DNA of 64,000 bases from Streptomyces sp. NBC_01750 (lineage in GTDB: Bacteria; Actinomycetota; Actinomycetes; Streptomycetales; Streptomycetaceae): NCBI RefSeq assembly GCF_035918095.1, contig NZ_CP109137.1, forward strand, positions 1,490,001 through 1,554,000, read 5' to 3'. A program made the translations under genes and the position numbers. The notes below the pieces were generated by a model, which saw only the letters and a list, made by a program, of their open reading frames with translations, was not told the origin of the DNA and ran no database searches. Positions 8,289 through 17,081 of this stretch are shown one piece after another (position 1 is the stretch's first letter; the number at the start of each line of letters is the position of its first letter).

Positions 8289-10649
8289 ATGGACGGTCGT
8301 GGGCTGGTGCGCTCGGTGAAGATCTTCGGAACGGTGCAGGGGCTGCGCGCGGCACGCTCGGCATGGCGGCAACGGCGGACCGACGCCCGGGGGCTGCCCG
8401 CTCGGGGAGCGGAGCGGGCCAGGGTGCCGGGACCGGTGAGCGGCGCCGAGTCGCTGCCCGGCGGCGGCGTCATACGGTTCGCCCGTTCGGAGCTGCGCAT
8501 CCGGGTCGCGGCCGGCGGGGCGGTCTTCTGGGGCTGGGACGGCGCGGAGCCCGAGCCGTCGTACGCGCTGGACGGCGCGCCTCCCGAACCGGATCCACGA
8601 GCCGCGCTGGAACCCGACAAGGACGGCGGCTGGCGCGTGGTGTCGGAGCGGGTGACGGTCGAGGTCTCGCGGCACGGCGCCGTCGAGATCCGGACGCCCG
8701 GCGGTGTCGTACTGCGCCGGGATCTGCCGCCGCGCTGGTGGGAGCCGGTGCAGGGCGGTCCGGCCCGGTGGGTGCAGCGGACCGAAGTGCCTGCGGACGC
8801 GCGTTTCTTCGGGCTCGGCGGCCGGGCCGGCGGACCGCGGCTGCGCGACGGCACATACCGCCTGTGGAACACCGACCCCAGGGGCAGCTTCGGTCCCGAC
8901 GACGACCCGCTGTACATCACCATGCCGGTGCAGCTGGTGGTCGCCGACGCCGGCACCCATCTCGCCTTCCACGACAACTCCTGGGAGGGCCGGGTCACGC
9001 TGCGGGAGGGCGAGGAGGGCGCGGGATCAGGGCACGACCGGCCGGGCACGAGTGAGGTGCGGATGGACGGCGGGCCGCTGCGCTGCTGGGTGGTGGTGGG
9101 CACGCCCGCACGTGTGCTGACAGGCTGGACCCAGCTGACGGGCGCCCCCGCGCTGCCGCCGTCCTGGGCGCTGGGCCCGCAGCACGCCCGGTGGGGATTC
9201 GGCAGCGAGCGGGAGGTGCGCCGGATCGCCGCCGGCTACCGGGCGCGGGACCTGCCGCTGTCCGCGGTCCATCTGGACATCGACCACTACGACGCGCATC
9301 AGGTCTTCACGGTCGACCGGGAACGATTTCCCGATCTGCCGGCGATGGCCAGGGATCTGCGCGAGGACGGGGTCCGGCTGGTCTCCATCGTCGATCCGGC
9401 GGTGAAGGCGGAACCCGGGAAAGCGGTGTACGACAGCGGGAAGTCGGCGGGGGCCTTCGTACGGGACGCGCGGGGCGCGGAGGTACGCGGCGTCGTCTGG
9501 CCCGGCGACTGCGTCTATCCGGACTTCACCGATCCGGCGGTCCGCCGGTGGTGGGGCGGGCTGTACGAGGAGCGGCTGGCGCAGGGGTTCTCCGGGGTGT
9601 GGCACGACATGAACGAACCGGTGTCCTTCATGCCGTTCGGCGACATGACGCTGCCGCGCTCCGCCCGGCACGTACTGGAGGGGCGAGGGGGCGATCACCG
9701 GGAGGCCCACAATGTGTACGGCCTCGCGATGGCACGCGCCGGGTACGAGGGGCTGCGGCAGCTGCGCCCGGATGAGCGGCCGTTCCTCTTCTCGCGCTCC
9801 GGCTGGGCGGGTATGCAGCGGTACGGAGGCACCTGGTCAGGAGATGTCTCCACCGGCTGGCCCGGGCTGCGTGCCTCGCTCTCCCTGGTGCTGGGGCTCG
9901 GGCTGTGCGGCGTCCCGTACTCCGGTCCGGATGTGGGTGGCTTCGACGGCAGTCCGTCGCCGGAGCTGTATCTGCGCTGGTTCCAGCTGGGGGCACAGCT
10001 GCCGTTGTTCCGTACGCATGCGGCGATCGACGCGGGGCGCAGGGAGCCCTGGGAGTTCGGCCCGCAGGTTCTCGCGTACGCGAGGGCGGCCCTCGCCGAA
10101 CGGGAGCGGCTGCGCCCGTACTTCGTCACGCTGGCGCACCTGGCGAGGCGGACCGGGGCACCGTATGCGCGGCCGCTGTGGTGGGCCTCTCCGGAGGACC
10201 GGGTGCTGCGCGACTGTGAGGACGCCTTTCTGCTCGGTGACGCGCTGCTCGTCGCGCCGGTGCTGGAGCGCGGGACGGACAGGCGGGCGGTGCGGCTGCC
10301 GCGCGGCCGGTGGTACGACACGGCCACGGGGCGGGCGTACGAAGGGCCGGGGCAGGTCCTGGTGGACGCGCCTCTGTCACGTATCCCAGTACTGGCGCGG
10401 GGCGGGGCGGTGATCCCGGTGCGGGGCGTGGACGGCGGCATGGAGCTGGAGGTGTGGGCACCGGCCGAGGGGCGCAAGGGCGGCGGTCTGGTGGTCCCGG
10501 ACCTGGGTGACGGCTGGGAGCAGGCGGAGCTGGAGCGGTATACGACCCGGCTGGTGGACGGGCGGGTCGTGGTGAAGCAGATCAAGGGGGACGGGACCGC
10601 TCCGCCGCGGTGGCGGGGGAGGGTACGCGGGCTGGGTGGTCAGCCGTAG
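8289..10649 (+). CDS. Glycoside hydrolase family 31 (alpha-glucosidase type)
   Basis: A 786-residue enzyme predicted to release alpha-linked sugar residues from oligosaccharides. The GH31 nucleophile is Asp440 in the signature GVWHDMNEP, and the acid/base is probably Asp519 in GTWSGDVSTGW. An N-terminal beta-sandwich (about 45-270) precedes the barrel, and a C-terminal beta domain carries PVLERGTDRRAVRLPRGRWYD. There is no signal peptide, so it should be cytosolic and act on imported maltose- or isomaltose-like sugars. ATG at 8289 is preferred because AGGG lies about eight bases upstream; a GTG at 8268 (seven residues longer) is possible but has no ribosome binding site. Exact linkage specificity cannot be read. 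No transporter is linked. Confidence 0.9.
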   Translation: MDGRGLVRSVKIFGTVQGLRAARSAWRQRRTDARGLPARGAERARVPGPVSGAESLPGGGVIRFARSELRIRVAAGGAVFWGWDGAEPEPSYALDGAPPEPDPRAALEPDKDGGWRVVSERVTVEVSRHGAVEIRTPGGVVLRRDLPPRWWEPVQGGPARWVQRTEVPADARFFGLGGRAGGPRLRDGTYRLWNTDPRGSFGPDDDPLYITMPVQLVVADAGTHLAFHDNSWEGRVTLREGEEGAGSGHDRPGTSEVRMDGGPLRCWVVVGTPARVLTGWTQLTGAPALPPSWALGPQHARWGFGSEREVRRIAAGYRARDLPLSAVHLDIDHYDAHQVFTVDRERFPDLPAMARDLREDGVRLVSIVDPAVKAEPGKAVYDSGKSAGAFVRDARGAEVRGVVWPGDCVYPDFTDPAVRRWWGGLYEERLAQGFSGVWHDMNEPVSFMPFGDMTLPRSARHVLEGRGGDHREAHNVYGLAMARAGYEGLRQLRPDERPFLFSRSGWAGMQRYGGTWSGDVSTGWPGLRASLSLVLGLGLCGVPYSGPDVGGFDGSPSPELYLRWFQLGAQLPLFRTHAAIDAGRREPWEFGPQVLAYARAALAERERLRPYFVTLAHLARRTGAPYARPLWWASPEDRVLRDCEDAFLLGDALLVAPVLERGTDRRAVRLPRGRWYDTATGRAYEGPGQVLVDAPLSRIPVLARGGAVIPVRGVDGGMELEVWAPAEGRKGGGLVVPDLGDGWEQAELERYTTRLVDGRVVVKQIKGDGTAPPRWRGRVRGLGGQP

Positions 10650-10671
10650 GGACATGCGGCTCGCGGCCCAC

Positions 10672-11175
10672 TCAGCCGTATCGGCCGGCGAACCAGTTCC
10701 GTACGGCGACGGTGTGCAGCGGGAACGCCAGCTCGGCGGGGCCGCGCAGCAGATGCCAGCCGTCCGTCTCGTCCGTGGGCGCCGGGTCCGGGAGGTCCGC
10801 GGCAGTGCGTTCCGGCAGCAGGCCGAAGAGGAGCAGATGGCCGTCCGGCGAGCTCAGCGCGTCGGCGAGCCGGACGTCGGCGCGCGCCGCCTCGATCCCG
10901 GTCTCCTCCCGCAGCTCCCGGACTACCGCCTGCTGCCAGTCCTCGCCGTGGTCGATGAAGCCGCCGGGCAGCGCGATGCCGCCGCGCTGCGGTTCGATGG
11001 TGCGGGTGATGACGACGAGTCCGGTGCCGTCGGCGTCATGGGCCGGGAGCAGCGCGACGGCGACGGGCAGCGGATTGCGGTACGCGGTCTCGCCGCAGGC
11101 CGGGCAGGTACGGGGCCAGCCGGCGCCCGGGCCGTACGGCGCTCCGCAGTTGCCGCAGTGGGAGTCCTTGGGCAC
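10672..11175 (-). CDS. NUDIX hydrolase with N-terminal zinc ribbon
   Basis: 167 residues. A zinc ribbon (CGNC and CPAC within the first 35 residues) comes before a NUDIX domain whose box GGFIDHGEDWQQAVVRELREETG matches Gx5Ex7REUxEExGU, with Asp/Glu ligands intact. It hydrolyses a nucleoside diphosphate linked to another group; the substrate is unknown. The GTG at 11175 is chosen: TACAGT six bases upstream would act as a -10 for a leaderless mRNA. A GTG at 11196 (seven residues longer) is the alternative. A much longer frame to 11496 would overlap the divergent dipeptidase gene and is rejected. The gene is convergent with the GH31 gene, 22 bases apart. Confidence 0.85.
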   Translation of the reverse strand: MPKDSHCGNCGAPYGPGAGWPRTCPACGETAYRNPLPVAVALLPAHDADGTGLVVITRTIEPQRGGIALPGGFIDHGEDWQQAVVRELREETGIEAARADVRLADALSSPDGHLLLFGLLPERTAADLPDPAPTDETDGWHLLRGPAELAFPLHTVAVRNWFAGRYG

Positions 11176-11235
11176 GCGCGGACTGTATCCGATCACCCTT
11201 TCCCGCCGGGCCGGGAACTGGTAAACGGTGGGCGC

Positions 11236-12045
11236 ATGACTGGACTTGCTTCCGCGTTCCGCGCCCTCGGGGCGACGGCCGTCGCGCTCCTCGCCATCAC
11301 CGCGGCCACCACCCCCATGGCACAGGCCCGTTCCGAACCGAAGGCGCCGAAGGAGTTCGTGGCGCTGCGTACCGTTGACCCGACGATCATCCAGGAGATG
11401 CGTTACAAGACCGTGCACAATTTCGTGGGCGAGCCGGTGGACGGCTACCGCCGGCCGCTCTGCATCGTCACCCGGCCCACCGCGCAGGCGCTGCACCGGG
11501 CGCAGTCGAAGCTGCTGCGGCAGGGCTACTCACTGAAGGTGTACGACTGCTACCGGCCCCAGCGGGCCGTTGACCACTTCGTGCGGTGGGCGAAGGACCT
11601 CGAGGACGAGGCGATGAAAAAGGAGTTCTATCCTCAAGTCGACAAGTCGCGACTGTTCGAGGACGGTTACATAGCGGAGAAGTCCGGGCACAGCCGGGGC
11701 AGCACGGTCGATCTCACCATCGTGAAGCTGCCGGCCTTGCCGACGAGGCCGTATGTCCCGGGCGAGCGTCTCGTCCCGTGCTATGCGCCGAAGTCCGAGC
11801 GCTTCCCGGACAATTCCGTCGACATGGGGACCGGATTCGACTGCTTCGACACGCTGTCGCACACCGATGACCCCAGGATTCAGGGCAAGCAGCGTGCCAA
11901 CCGGCAACTGCTGAAGAGCACCCTGGGCGCGGTCGGCTTTGTGAACCTTCCCGAGGAGTGGTGGCACTTCACCTACAAGCCGGAGCCCTTCCCTGACACC
12001 TTCTTCGACTTCCCCGTGGCGTGGCGTTCGGTCGCCGGGCACTGA
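11236..12045 (+). CDS. Secreted D-alanyl-D-alanine dipeptidase, VanX-type (M15D)
   Basis: 269 residues. A Sec-type signal (MTGLASAFRALGATAV..., Ala-rich to about residue 30, AQA site) precedes an M15D zinc peptidase domain. Zinc ligands His152 and Asp159 lie in SGHSRGSTVD, and Glu241/His244 in EEWWHF. Relatives cleave D-Ala-D-Ala. A secreted form more likely recycles peptidoglycan dipeptide outside the cell than gives glycopeptide resistance, since VanX proper is cytosolic and linked to vanHA, absent here. The long CYRPQRAVDHFVRWAKDL segment is typical of the larger secreted members. ATG at 11236 has only GGTGGGCGC in front. It is monocistronic, with a hairpin downstream. Confidence 0.88.
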   Translation: MTGLASAFRALGATAVALLAITAATTPMAQARSEPKAPKEFVALRTVDPTIIQEMRYKTVHNFVGEPVDGYRRPLCIVTRPTAQALHRAQSKLLRQGYSLKVYDCYRPQRAVDHFVRWAKDLEDEAMKKEFYPQVDKSRLFEDGYIAEKSGHSRGSTVDLTIVKLPALPTRPYVPGERLVPCYAPKSERFPDNSVDMGTGFDCFDTLSHTDDPRIQGKQRANRQLLKSTLGAVGFVNLPEEWWHFTYKPEPFPDTFFDFPVAWRSVAGH

Positions 12046-12082
12046 GCGGGACGGCGGGAGCCGACTGAGGAGGACAGCCGCG

Positions 12083-12127
12083 GAGCGGCCGGCCGGGACC
12101 ACCCCCGTAGGCTCCGGCCGGCCGTTC
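12083..12127. terminator. Terminator after the dipeptidase gene
   Basis: GAGCGGCCGGCCGG (12083-12096) pairs with CCGGCCGGCCGTTC (12114-12127) through 14 positions, one of them a G-T wobble, around a 17-base loop. It begins 38 bases after the stop codon and ends 60 bases before the next gene, so it insulates the two. Confidence 0.75.
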
Positions 12128-12187
12128 TCTGCTGTCGGACGCACGCGGGCCGTATCCGGTTCTCCGCCGAGGGAATACGGTGCCGGT

Positions 12188-12535
12188 ATGGCGCAGCAGA
12201 CATTTGATTCGTACGAGGAGTTCTGGCCCTACTACGTCGCGATGCATTCGAGGTCCGCGACCCGCTGGGTCCATCTGACCGGCACGCTGACGGGCCTCGC
12301 GGTGAGCGTGTACGGGCTGGCGCGCGGGCGGAAGCGGTATGCGGCCGCTCTGCCGCTGATCGGTTACGGGACCGCCTGGCCGGCGCATTTCTTCATCGAG
12401 AAGAACAACCCCGCCACCTTCGGGCATCCCGCCTGGTCACTGCGGGGCGACGTGCAGATGATCCGGATGATGCTGGCGGGCCGGGACGGTGAACTGGCCG
12501 AGATCGCCGACAAGTGGCTCGCCGAGAACCGCTGA
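12188..12535 (+). CDS. Mpo1-like (DUF962) membrane protein
   Basis: 115 residues of the DUF962/Mpo1-like family. Yeast Mpo1 is an Fe(II)-dependent dioxygenase that shortens 2-hydroxy fatty acids by one carbon. The family His pattern is present: HSRSATRWVH near residue 20, PAHFFIEKNNPATFGHP near residues 65-80. Two hydrophobic stretches (LTGTLTGLAVSVYGLA and AALPLIGYGTAWPA) suggest a membrane protein. The bacterial role is not established; alpha-oxidation of hydroxy fatty acids is an inference that fits the lipid-type genes just downstream. ATG at 12188 is used; a CCGTAT/ATACGG inverted repeat lies just upstream at 12150-12180. Confidence 0.82.
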   Translation: MAQQTFDSYEEFWPYYVAMHSRSATRWVHLTGTLTGLAVSVYGLARGRKRYAAALPLIGYGTAWPAHFFIEKNNPATFGHPAWSLRGDVQMIRMMLAGRDGELAEIADKWLAENR

Positions 12536-12549
12536 CCCGTGGCACACTT

Positions 12550-12564
12550 CTGACGTTCCGTCAG
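12550..12564. promoter_or_regulatory. Perfect operator-like palindrome CTGACG-TTC-CGTCAG
   Basis: A perfect 15-base inverted repeat with six-base arms and a three-base spacer stands 22 bases before the start of the OB-fold gene, where a repressor would block initiation. The shape suits a TetR-family dimer. No tetR gene is adjacent (the one at 60 kb is far), so the cognate regulator is unknown. Confidence 0.7.
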
Positions 12565-12586
12565 ATTGCGGTGCCGGGGAGGAACC

Positions 12587-13033
12587 TTGACGCGCACGCC
12601 CGTGGTGGCCGGATGGTTCACACAGGACAGCGGTGAGGAGGACTTCCGACTGCTGGGCACCCGCTGTACGGCCTGCTCCTCGGTGTTCTTCCCGCGTGAG
12701 GACTCGTACTGCCGCAACCCCGCCTGCGCGGGCGGTGAGTTGGCGGAGGTACAGCTCTCCAAGCGGGGACGGGTGTGGTCGTACACGGACGGGCGCTACC
12801 GTCCGCCGGCTCCGTACGTGTCCGACCCGGCCGCGGAGTGGAAGCCGTACGCGCTTCTCGCCGTCGAGCTCGAGGCCGAGCGGATGGTCGTCCTCGGTCA
12901 GGCCGTGCCGGGTGTGACCGTCGCGGAACTGGCGGTCGGCATGGAGGTCGAGGTCGTACCCGGTGTGCTCAACGAGGACGCGGGGACCGTCTGGACGACC
13001 TGGCACTGGCGGCCCGTGGAGACGGCGTCATGA
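12587..13033 (+). CDS. Zn-ribbon / OB-fold protein (DUF35 type)
   Basis: 148 residues: a short zinc ribbon (CTAC near residue 27, a second CRNPAC near 43) followed by an OB-fold. Such proteins partner thiolase-like or SCP-x-like enzymes and bind acyl-CoA. In steroid side-chain degradation the pair (e.g. ChsH2 C-terminal DUF35 with Ltp2) forms a retro-aldolase. The TTG at 12587 is chosen because GGGGAGGAACC precedes it at ideal distance; the in-frame TTG at 12566 lacks a site. Its stop overlaps the start of the next gene by four bases (ATGA), which indicates translational coupling and a stable heteromer. Confidence 0.85.
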   Translation: MTRTPVVAGWFTQDSGEEDFRLLGTRCTACSSVFFPREDSYCRNPACAGGELAEVQLSKRGRVWSYTDGRYRPPAPYVSDPAAEWKPYALLAVELEAERMVVLGQAVPGVTVAELAVGMEVEVVPGVLNEDAGTVWTTWHWRPVETAS

Positions 13034-14220
13034 CCGGCGATGTGGCGGTCCTCGGGGCCGGAATGCATCCCTGGGGCAAATGGGGGCGCAGTTTCGTCGA
13101 GTACGGCACGACAGCGGCCAGGGCGGCGATGGCCGACGCCGGGATCGGCTGGCAGCAGGTGCGGTCGGTGGTCGGCGCGGACACGGTGCGCTGCGGCTAT
13201 CCCGGGTATGTGGCCGGGGCGACGTTCGCGCAGGCGCTGGGCTGGCAGGGGGCACGCGTCACCAGCGTCTACGCGGCGTGCGCCTCGGGCGCGCAGGCGG
13301 TCAACACCGCACGTTCCCAGCTCCTGGCCGGGATGGCCGATGTAGTGCTGGTGGTGGGCGCGGACTCGGCGCCGAAGGGATTCTTCACACCGGCCGGAGG
13401 CGATCGGCCGGACGACCCCGACTGGCTGCGCTTCCGGGTGCTGGGCGCGACCAACCCGGCGTACTTCGGGCTCTACGCACGCCGCCGTATGGCTCTGTAC
13501 GGGGACACTCCCGAAGACTTCGCGCTGGTCAAGGTCAAGAACGCGGCGGCGGGCGCGCTCAACCCCAACGCCCGCTACCGCAGGACCGTTTCGGCCGAGG
13601 ACGTCGCCGCCTCCCCGGTGGTCGCCGATCCACTGCGGCTGCTCGACATCTGCGCGACTTCCGACGGCGCCGCCGCGCTGGTGCTGAGCAGCATGGACTT
13701 CGCGCGTCGGCACGGGGCCGCCGATCCGGTCCGGATCCGCGCGGTCTCCACCGTCACGCCGACCTATCCGAAGGCCGTACTCGACCTTCCGGACATCGCG
13801 ACCGACTCGGCGGCCGCGGTGGGGCCCTCCCCGCGCTCCTTTCGCGCGTCGATCGCACTGGCCGCGTACGAGGAGGCGGGCATCGGACCCGACGACCTCT
13901 CGCTCGCCGAGGTGTACGACCTCTCCACAGCCCTGGAGCTGGAGTGGTACGAGGACATCGGTCTGTGCGGGGCGGGTGAAGGAGCCAAGCTCGTACGCGA
14001 AGGTGCCACGGCTCTCGGCGGGCGCATCCCGGTGAACGCAAGCGGCGGGCTGGCGTCCTTCGGTGAAGCCGTGCCGGCCCAGGCCATCGCGCAGGTCTGC
14101 GAGCTGACCTGGCAGCTCCGGGGTGCGGCCGGAGAGCGCCAGGTACCGGGAGCCCGTGCCGGGATCACCGCGAACCAGGGGCTTTTCGGCCATGGTTCGG
14201 CGGTCGTCGCCGTTCGCTGA
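13030..14220 (+). CDS. Thiolase-like lipid-transfer (SCP-x type) protein
   Basis: 396 residues with the thiolase fold. The nucleophile region reads SVYAACASGAQAVNTA (Cys near residue 86), and the C-terminal EVYDLSTALELEWYEDIGLC and NASGGLASFGEAVPA segments match the SCP-x/lipid-transfer branch. The family acts on CoA-linked sterol or fatty side chains, either thiolytically or as a retro-aldolase when paired with a DUF35 protein, as here. The ATG at 13030 overlaps the stop of the OB-fold gene. The substrate is unknown; no other steroid genes are near, so a fatty acyl substrate is equally likely. No terminator is obvious after it. Confidence 0.85.
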   Translation: MTGDVAVLGAGMHPWGKWGRSFVEYGTTAARAAMADAGIGWQQVRSVVGADTVRCGYPGYVAGATFAQALGWQGARVTSVYAACASGAQAVNTARSQLLAGMADVVLVVGADSAPKGFFTPAGGDRPDDPDWLRFRVLGATNPAYFGLYARRRMALYGDTPEDFALVKVKNAAAGALNPNARYRRTVSAEDVAASPVVADPLRLLDICATSDGAAALVLSSMDFARRHGAADPVRIRAVSTVTPTYPKAVLDLPDIATDSAAAVGPSPRSFRASIALAAYEEAGIGPDDLSLAEVYDLSTALELEWYEDIGLCGAGEGAKLVREGATALGGRIPVNASGGLASFGEAVPAQAIAQVCELTWQLRGAAGERQVPGARAGITANQGLFGHGSAVVAVR

Positions 14221-14438
14221 ACAGACCTGCGAGGCGTACTCCCGCTGCCTTACGTTCCCCGCTAGCGTGTCAACGCACCGGTCGTGAACTGCACTTGCTG
14301 TCAACGACCTTGACGACCCATCACGGCCGGTGAACACTGCCTCATCGTCGGCATCGCCGCACTTCTGCACGCTCACCACGCTCGTCACGGACACCGGCGG
14401 GTACGGGACTCCCCCTGCCTTGTGATCCGTAGCCATGG

Positions 14439-14470
14439 AACGCCATGGAGCACGAACGCCATGGAGCACG
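14439..14470. repeat. Tandem 16-bp duplication in the glpF leader
   Basis: The 303-base gap 14221-14523 holds the glpF promoter region. Its clearest feature is AACGCCATGGAGCACG repeated head to tail (14439-14454, 14455-14470), preceded by a further CCATGG at 14433. It ends 53 bases before glpF. A short ATG frame could start in each copy, but none is convincing. No match to a known GylR site could be confirmed by eye. Confidence 0.65.
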
Positions 14471-14523
14471 CACCCTGCGCGGAGGACCGTGGCAGGGCCC
14501 CGGGCGAGGGCCTAGGAGTTGCC

Positions 14524-15285
14524 ATGAGCAATGGAGACATTTTCGTCGGTGAGGTCATCGGCACCGCGATACTCATCCTCTTCGGCGCGGGCGTCTGTGC
14601 CGCCGTCACGCTTCATCACTCCAAGGCGAAGGCCGCGGGCTGGGTCGTCATCGCCTTCGGCTGGGGTTTCGGTGTGCTGGCCGGCGCGTACACCGCCGCT
14701 CCGCTGTCGGGTGGTCATCTCAATCCGGCCGTGACGCTGGGCGTCGCCGTGGACACCGGGGAGTGGAGCAAGGTTCCGCTGTACATCCTCGGGCAGACGG
14801 TCGGCGCGACCCTCGGCGCCGTACTCGCCTATCTCGTCTACTTCGCTCAGTTCCAGGCCAACGCGGAGGAGACGAACGCACAGCCCACGCTCGGGATCTT
14901 CTCGACCAGCCCGGAGATCCGCAGTCCGGCCGCCAACCTGATCACCGAGATCATCGCGACGACAGGTCTGGTGCTCCCGATACTGGCCTTCGGCAAGAAC
15001 GACGGCATCGGCATCGGCCAGATCCCCGGGCAGAACGCCGGGATCTACGGCTCCGGCATCTCCATCCTGCTGGTGTCGCTGCTGGTCGTCGGCATCGGAC
15101 TCTCGCTCGGCGGGCCGACCGGCTACGCCATCAACCCGGCTCGCGACCTGGGGCCGCGCATCACACACGCACTGCTGCCGATCCCCAACAAGGGAACATC
15201 CGACTGGGGTTACGCCTGGGTGCCGGTGGCCGGACCCGTGATCGGCGGGCTGCTGGCCGGCCTCATTTTCAACGCTGCCTTCTAG
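14524..15285 (+). CDS. glpF: Glycerol uptake facilitator (MIP channel)
   Basis: 253 residues with six hydrophobic helices and the two half-helix motifs of aquaglyceroporins: HLNPAVT near residue 66 and [11 protein letters not shown] near residue 203. The Asp after the second NPAR favours glycerol over water. It lets glycerol diffuse into the cell, where the kinase encoded 30 bases downstream traps it. ATG at 14524 has AGGAG upstream; the open frame extends further 5' but without homology. The pair resembles the gylCA part of the S. coelicolor glycerol operon, but gylR and a glycerol-3-phosphate dehydrogenase gene are absent here. Confidence 0.93.
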   Translation: MSNGDIFVGEVIGTAILILFGAGVCAAVTLHHSKAKAAGWVVIAFGWGFGVLAGAYTAAPLSGGHLNPAVTLGVAVDTGEWSKVPLYILGQTVGATLGAVLAYLVYFAQFQANAEETNAQPTLGIFSTSPEIRSPAANLITEIIATTGLVLPILAFGKNDGIGIGQIPGQNAGIYGSGISILLVSLLVVGIGLSLGGPTGYAINPARDLGPRITHALLPIPNKGTSDWGYAWVPVAGPVIGGLLAGLIFNAAF

Positions 15286-15315
15286 GCCTTCAGGCCGCTT
15301 CGACAAGGGGACGTC

Positions 15316-16830
15316 ATGACGGAAAAATTCGTCGCCGCAATCGACCAGGGCACCACATCCAGCCGCTGCATCATTTTCGACCAGGACGGCGCGATCGTCG
15401 CCGTCGACCAACGCGAGCACCGTCAGATCTTCCCCAAGCCCGGCTGGGTGGAGCACGACGCCACCGAAATCTGGTCCAAGGTCCAGGCCGTGGTGGCGGG
15501 AGCCATCGCCAAGGCCGGGCTGCGCACCGACCAGCTCAGCGCGCTCGGCATCACCAACCAGCGGGAGACGACGGTCCTGTGGGACCGGGCGACCGGCAAG
15601 CCGGTGCACAACGCGATCGTCTGGCAGGACACCCGTACCGCCGCGCTCTGCCATGAACTGGGCGGCACGGACGGGCAGGACCGTTTCCGCGACACGACGG
15701 GACTACCGCTGGCCAGCTACTTCTCGGGACCCAAAGCGGCCTGGCTGCTGGACAATGTGCCAGGACTGCGCAGCCGGGCCGAACGCGGTGAGATCGCCTT
15801 CGGCACCATCGACTCCTGGCTGATCTGGAACCTCACGGGCGGTACGGACGGGGGCGTCCACGTCACCGATGTGACCAACGCTTCCCGCACCATGCTGATG
15901 AACCTGCAGAGCCTCGAGTGGGATCCGGAGATCCTGTCGGCGATGAACGTGCCGCAGGCGATCCTTCCCGAGATCAGGTCCTCGGCGGAGGTGTACGGGA
16001 CGGCTGTCGGCCAGCTCTCCGGCGTGCCGGTGGCATCCGCGCTCGGCGACCAGCAGGCCGCGATCTTCGGGCAGGCCTGCTACGACACCGGCACGGCCAA
16101 GAACACCTACGGCACCGGCAGCTTCCTGCTGCTCAATACCGGCAACCGGCCCGTGCCCTCGAAGAGCGGGCTGATCACCACCCTGGGCTACAAGATCGGC
16201 GACGAGGCGCCGGTGTACTGCCTGGAGGGGTCGATCGCGATCACCGGCGCCCTGGTGCAGTGGTTCCGGGACCAGCTCGGCATCATCCGCAGCGCGGACG
16301 AGATCGAGACGCTGGCCGCCAGTGTGGACGACAACGGTGGCGCGTACATCGTCCCGGCGTTCTCCGGGCTCTTCGCCCCGTACTGGCGCTCCGACGCACG
16401 CGGGGTGATCACCGGCCTGACCAGGTATGTCACCAAGGCCCATCTGGCGCGGGCGGTGCTGGAGGCGACCAGCTGGCAGACGCGTGAGGTCGTCGACGCG
16501 ATGTACCAGGACTCCGGGGTGCAGATCACCACGCTCAAAGTGGACGGCGGGATGACCTCCAACAACCTGCTGATGCAGCATCAGGCGGATGTGCTGGGCG
16601 TACCGGTGATCCGGCCGAAGGTCTCGGAGACCACCTGCCTCGGGGCCGCGTACGCGGCGGGGCTGGCGACCGGCGTCTGGTCCGACCTCGATGAGCTCAA
16701 GGCGCACTGGAAACGCGATGTCGAGTGGTCGCCGCGGATGGAGGCGCAGACCCGCGAGCGCGAGTACCACAATTGGCGCAAGGCGGTGGAGCGGAGCTTC
16801 GGCTGGGAGGAGGCCGGCGGCCAGTCCTGA
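15316..16830 (+). CDS. glpK: Glycerol kinase
   Basis: 504 residues, exact family length. The FGGY-kinase N-terminus reads [19 protein letters not shown], and the C-terminal signature appears as [22 protein letters not shown]. Substrate residues of glycerol kinase are visible in [19 protein letters not shown]. It converts glycerol to sn-glycerol 3-phosphate. It is co-directional with glpF, gap 30 bases, with a ribosome binding site (AAGGGG). Since no dehydrogenase gene follows, the product must be oxidised by an enzyme encoded elsewhere. Followed by a repeat array and a strong terminator. Confidence 0.96.
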   Translation: MTEKFVAAIDQGTTSSRCIIFDQDGAIVAVDQREHRQIFPKPGWVEHDATEIWSKVQAVVAGAIAKAGLRTDQLSALGITNQRETTVLWDRATGKPVHNAIVWQDTRTAALCHELGGTDGQDRFRDTTGLPLASYFSGPKAAWLLDNVPGLRSRAERGEIAFGTIDSWLIWNLTGGTDGGVHVTDVTNASRTMLMNLQSLEWDPEILSAMNVPQAILPEIRSSAEVYGTAVGQLSGVPVASALGDQQAAIFGQACYDTGTAKNTYGTGSFLLLNTGNRPVPSKSGLITTLGYKIGDEAPVYCLEGSIAITGALVQWFRDQLGIIRSADEIETLAASVDDNGGAYIVPAFSGLFAPYWRSDARGVITGLTRYVTKAHLARAVLEATSWQTREVVDAMYQDSGVQITTLKVDGGMTSNNLLMQHQADVLGVPVIRPKVSETTCLGAAYAAGLATGVWSDLDELKAHWKRDVEWSPRMEAQTREREYHNWRKAVERSFGWEEAGGQS

Positions 16831-16888
16831 GCGACGCGCTCTTGGGCCCGCGCTCCCTGAGCAGGCGTTCCTGAGCGGGTGCACTGAC

Positions 16889-16980
16889 GAGCCGGTGCTC
16901 CCAGGCCGGCGTTCCTGAGCCGGTGCTCCCAGGCCGGCGTTCCTGAGCCGGTGCTCCCAGGCCGGCGTTCGTGAGCCGGC
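16889..16980. repeat. 28-bp tandem repeat, 3.3 copies
   Basis: Three near-identical 28-base units (16889-16916, 16917-16944, 16945-16972), each starting GAGCCGGTGCTCCCAGG, and a partial fourth to 16980. Degraded copies run back to about 16855. The period is not a multiple of three, so it is not a coding repeat. There are no unique spacers, so it is not a CRISPR. It fills the space between glpK and its terminator. Confidence 0.8.
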
Positions 16981-16991
16981 CGCGAAGAGCT

Positions 16992-17029
16992 CACGGCCCG
17001 TACCCCAGTCGGTGGGGGTACGGGCCGTG
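16992..17029. terminator. Strong bidirectional terminator between glpK and cvnD
   Basis: A 15-base perfect stem (16992-17006 with 17015-17029; arm starts CACGGCCCGTACCCC) closes an eight-base loop. It stands between convergent units: glpF-glpK from the left and the conservon from the right. Confidence 0.85.
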
Positions 17030-17081
17030 TCTCTGCCGGGGTCTGCCTCTGCCGGGATCGCCGGATGAGGTGGCGGCGTTC

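Noticed and set aside
11236..12045. Vancomycin resistance gene vanX
   Set aside because: The protein has an export signal and no vanH or vanA neighbours, so a cell-wall dipeptidase role is more likely than resistance.
12188..14220. Horizontal island or prophage around the lipid-type genes
   Set aside because: Base composition and codon use match the surroundings; no integrase, tRNA end or att-like repeat was seen.
16889..16980. CRISPR array
   Set aside because: The 28-base units are head to tail with no spacers, and no cas genes are present.
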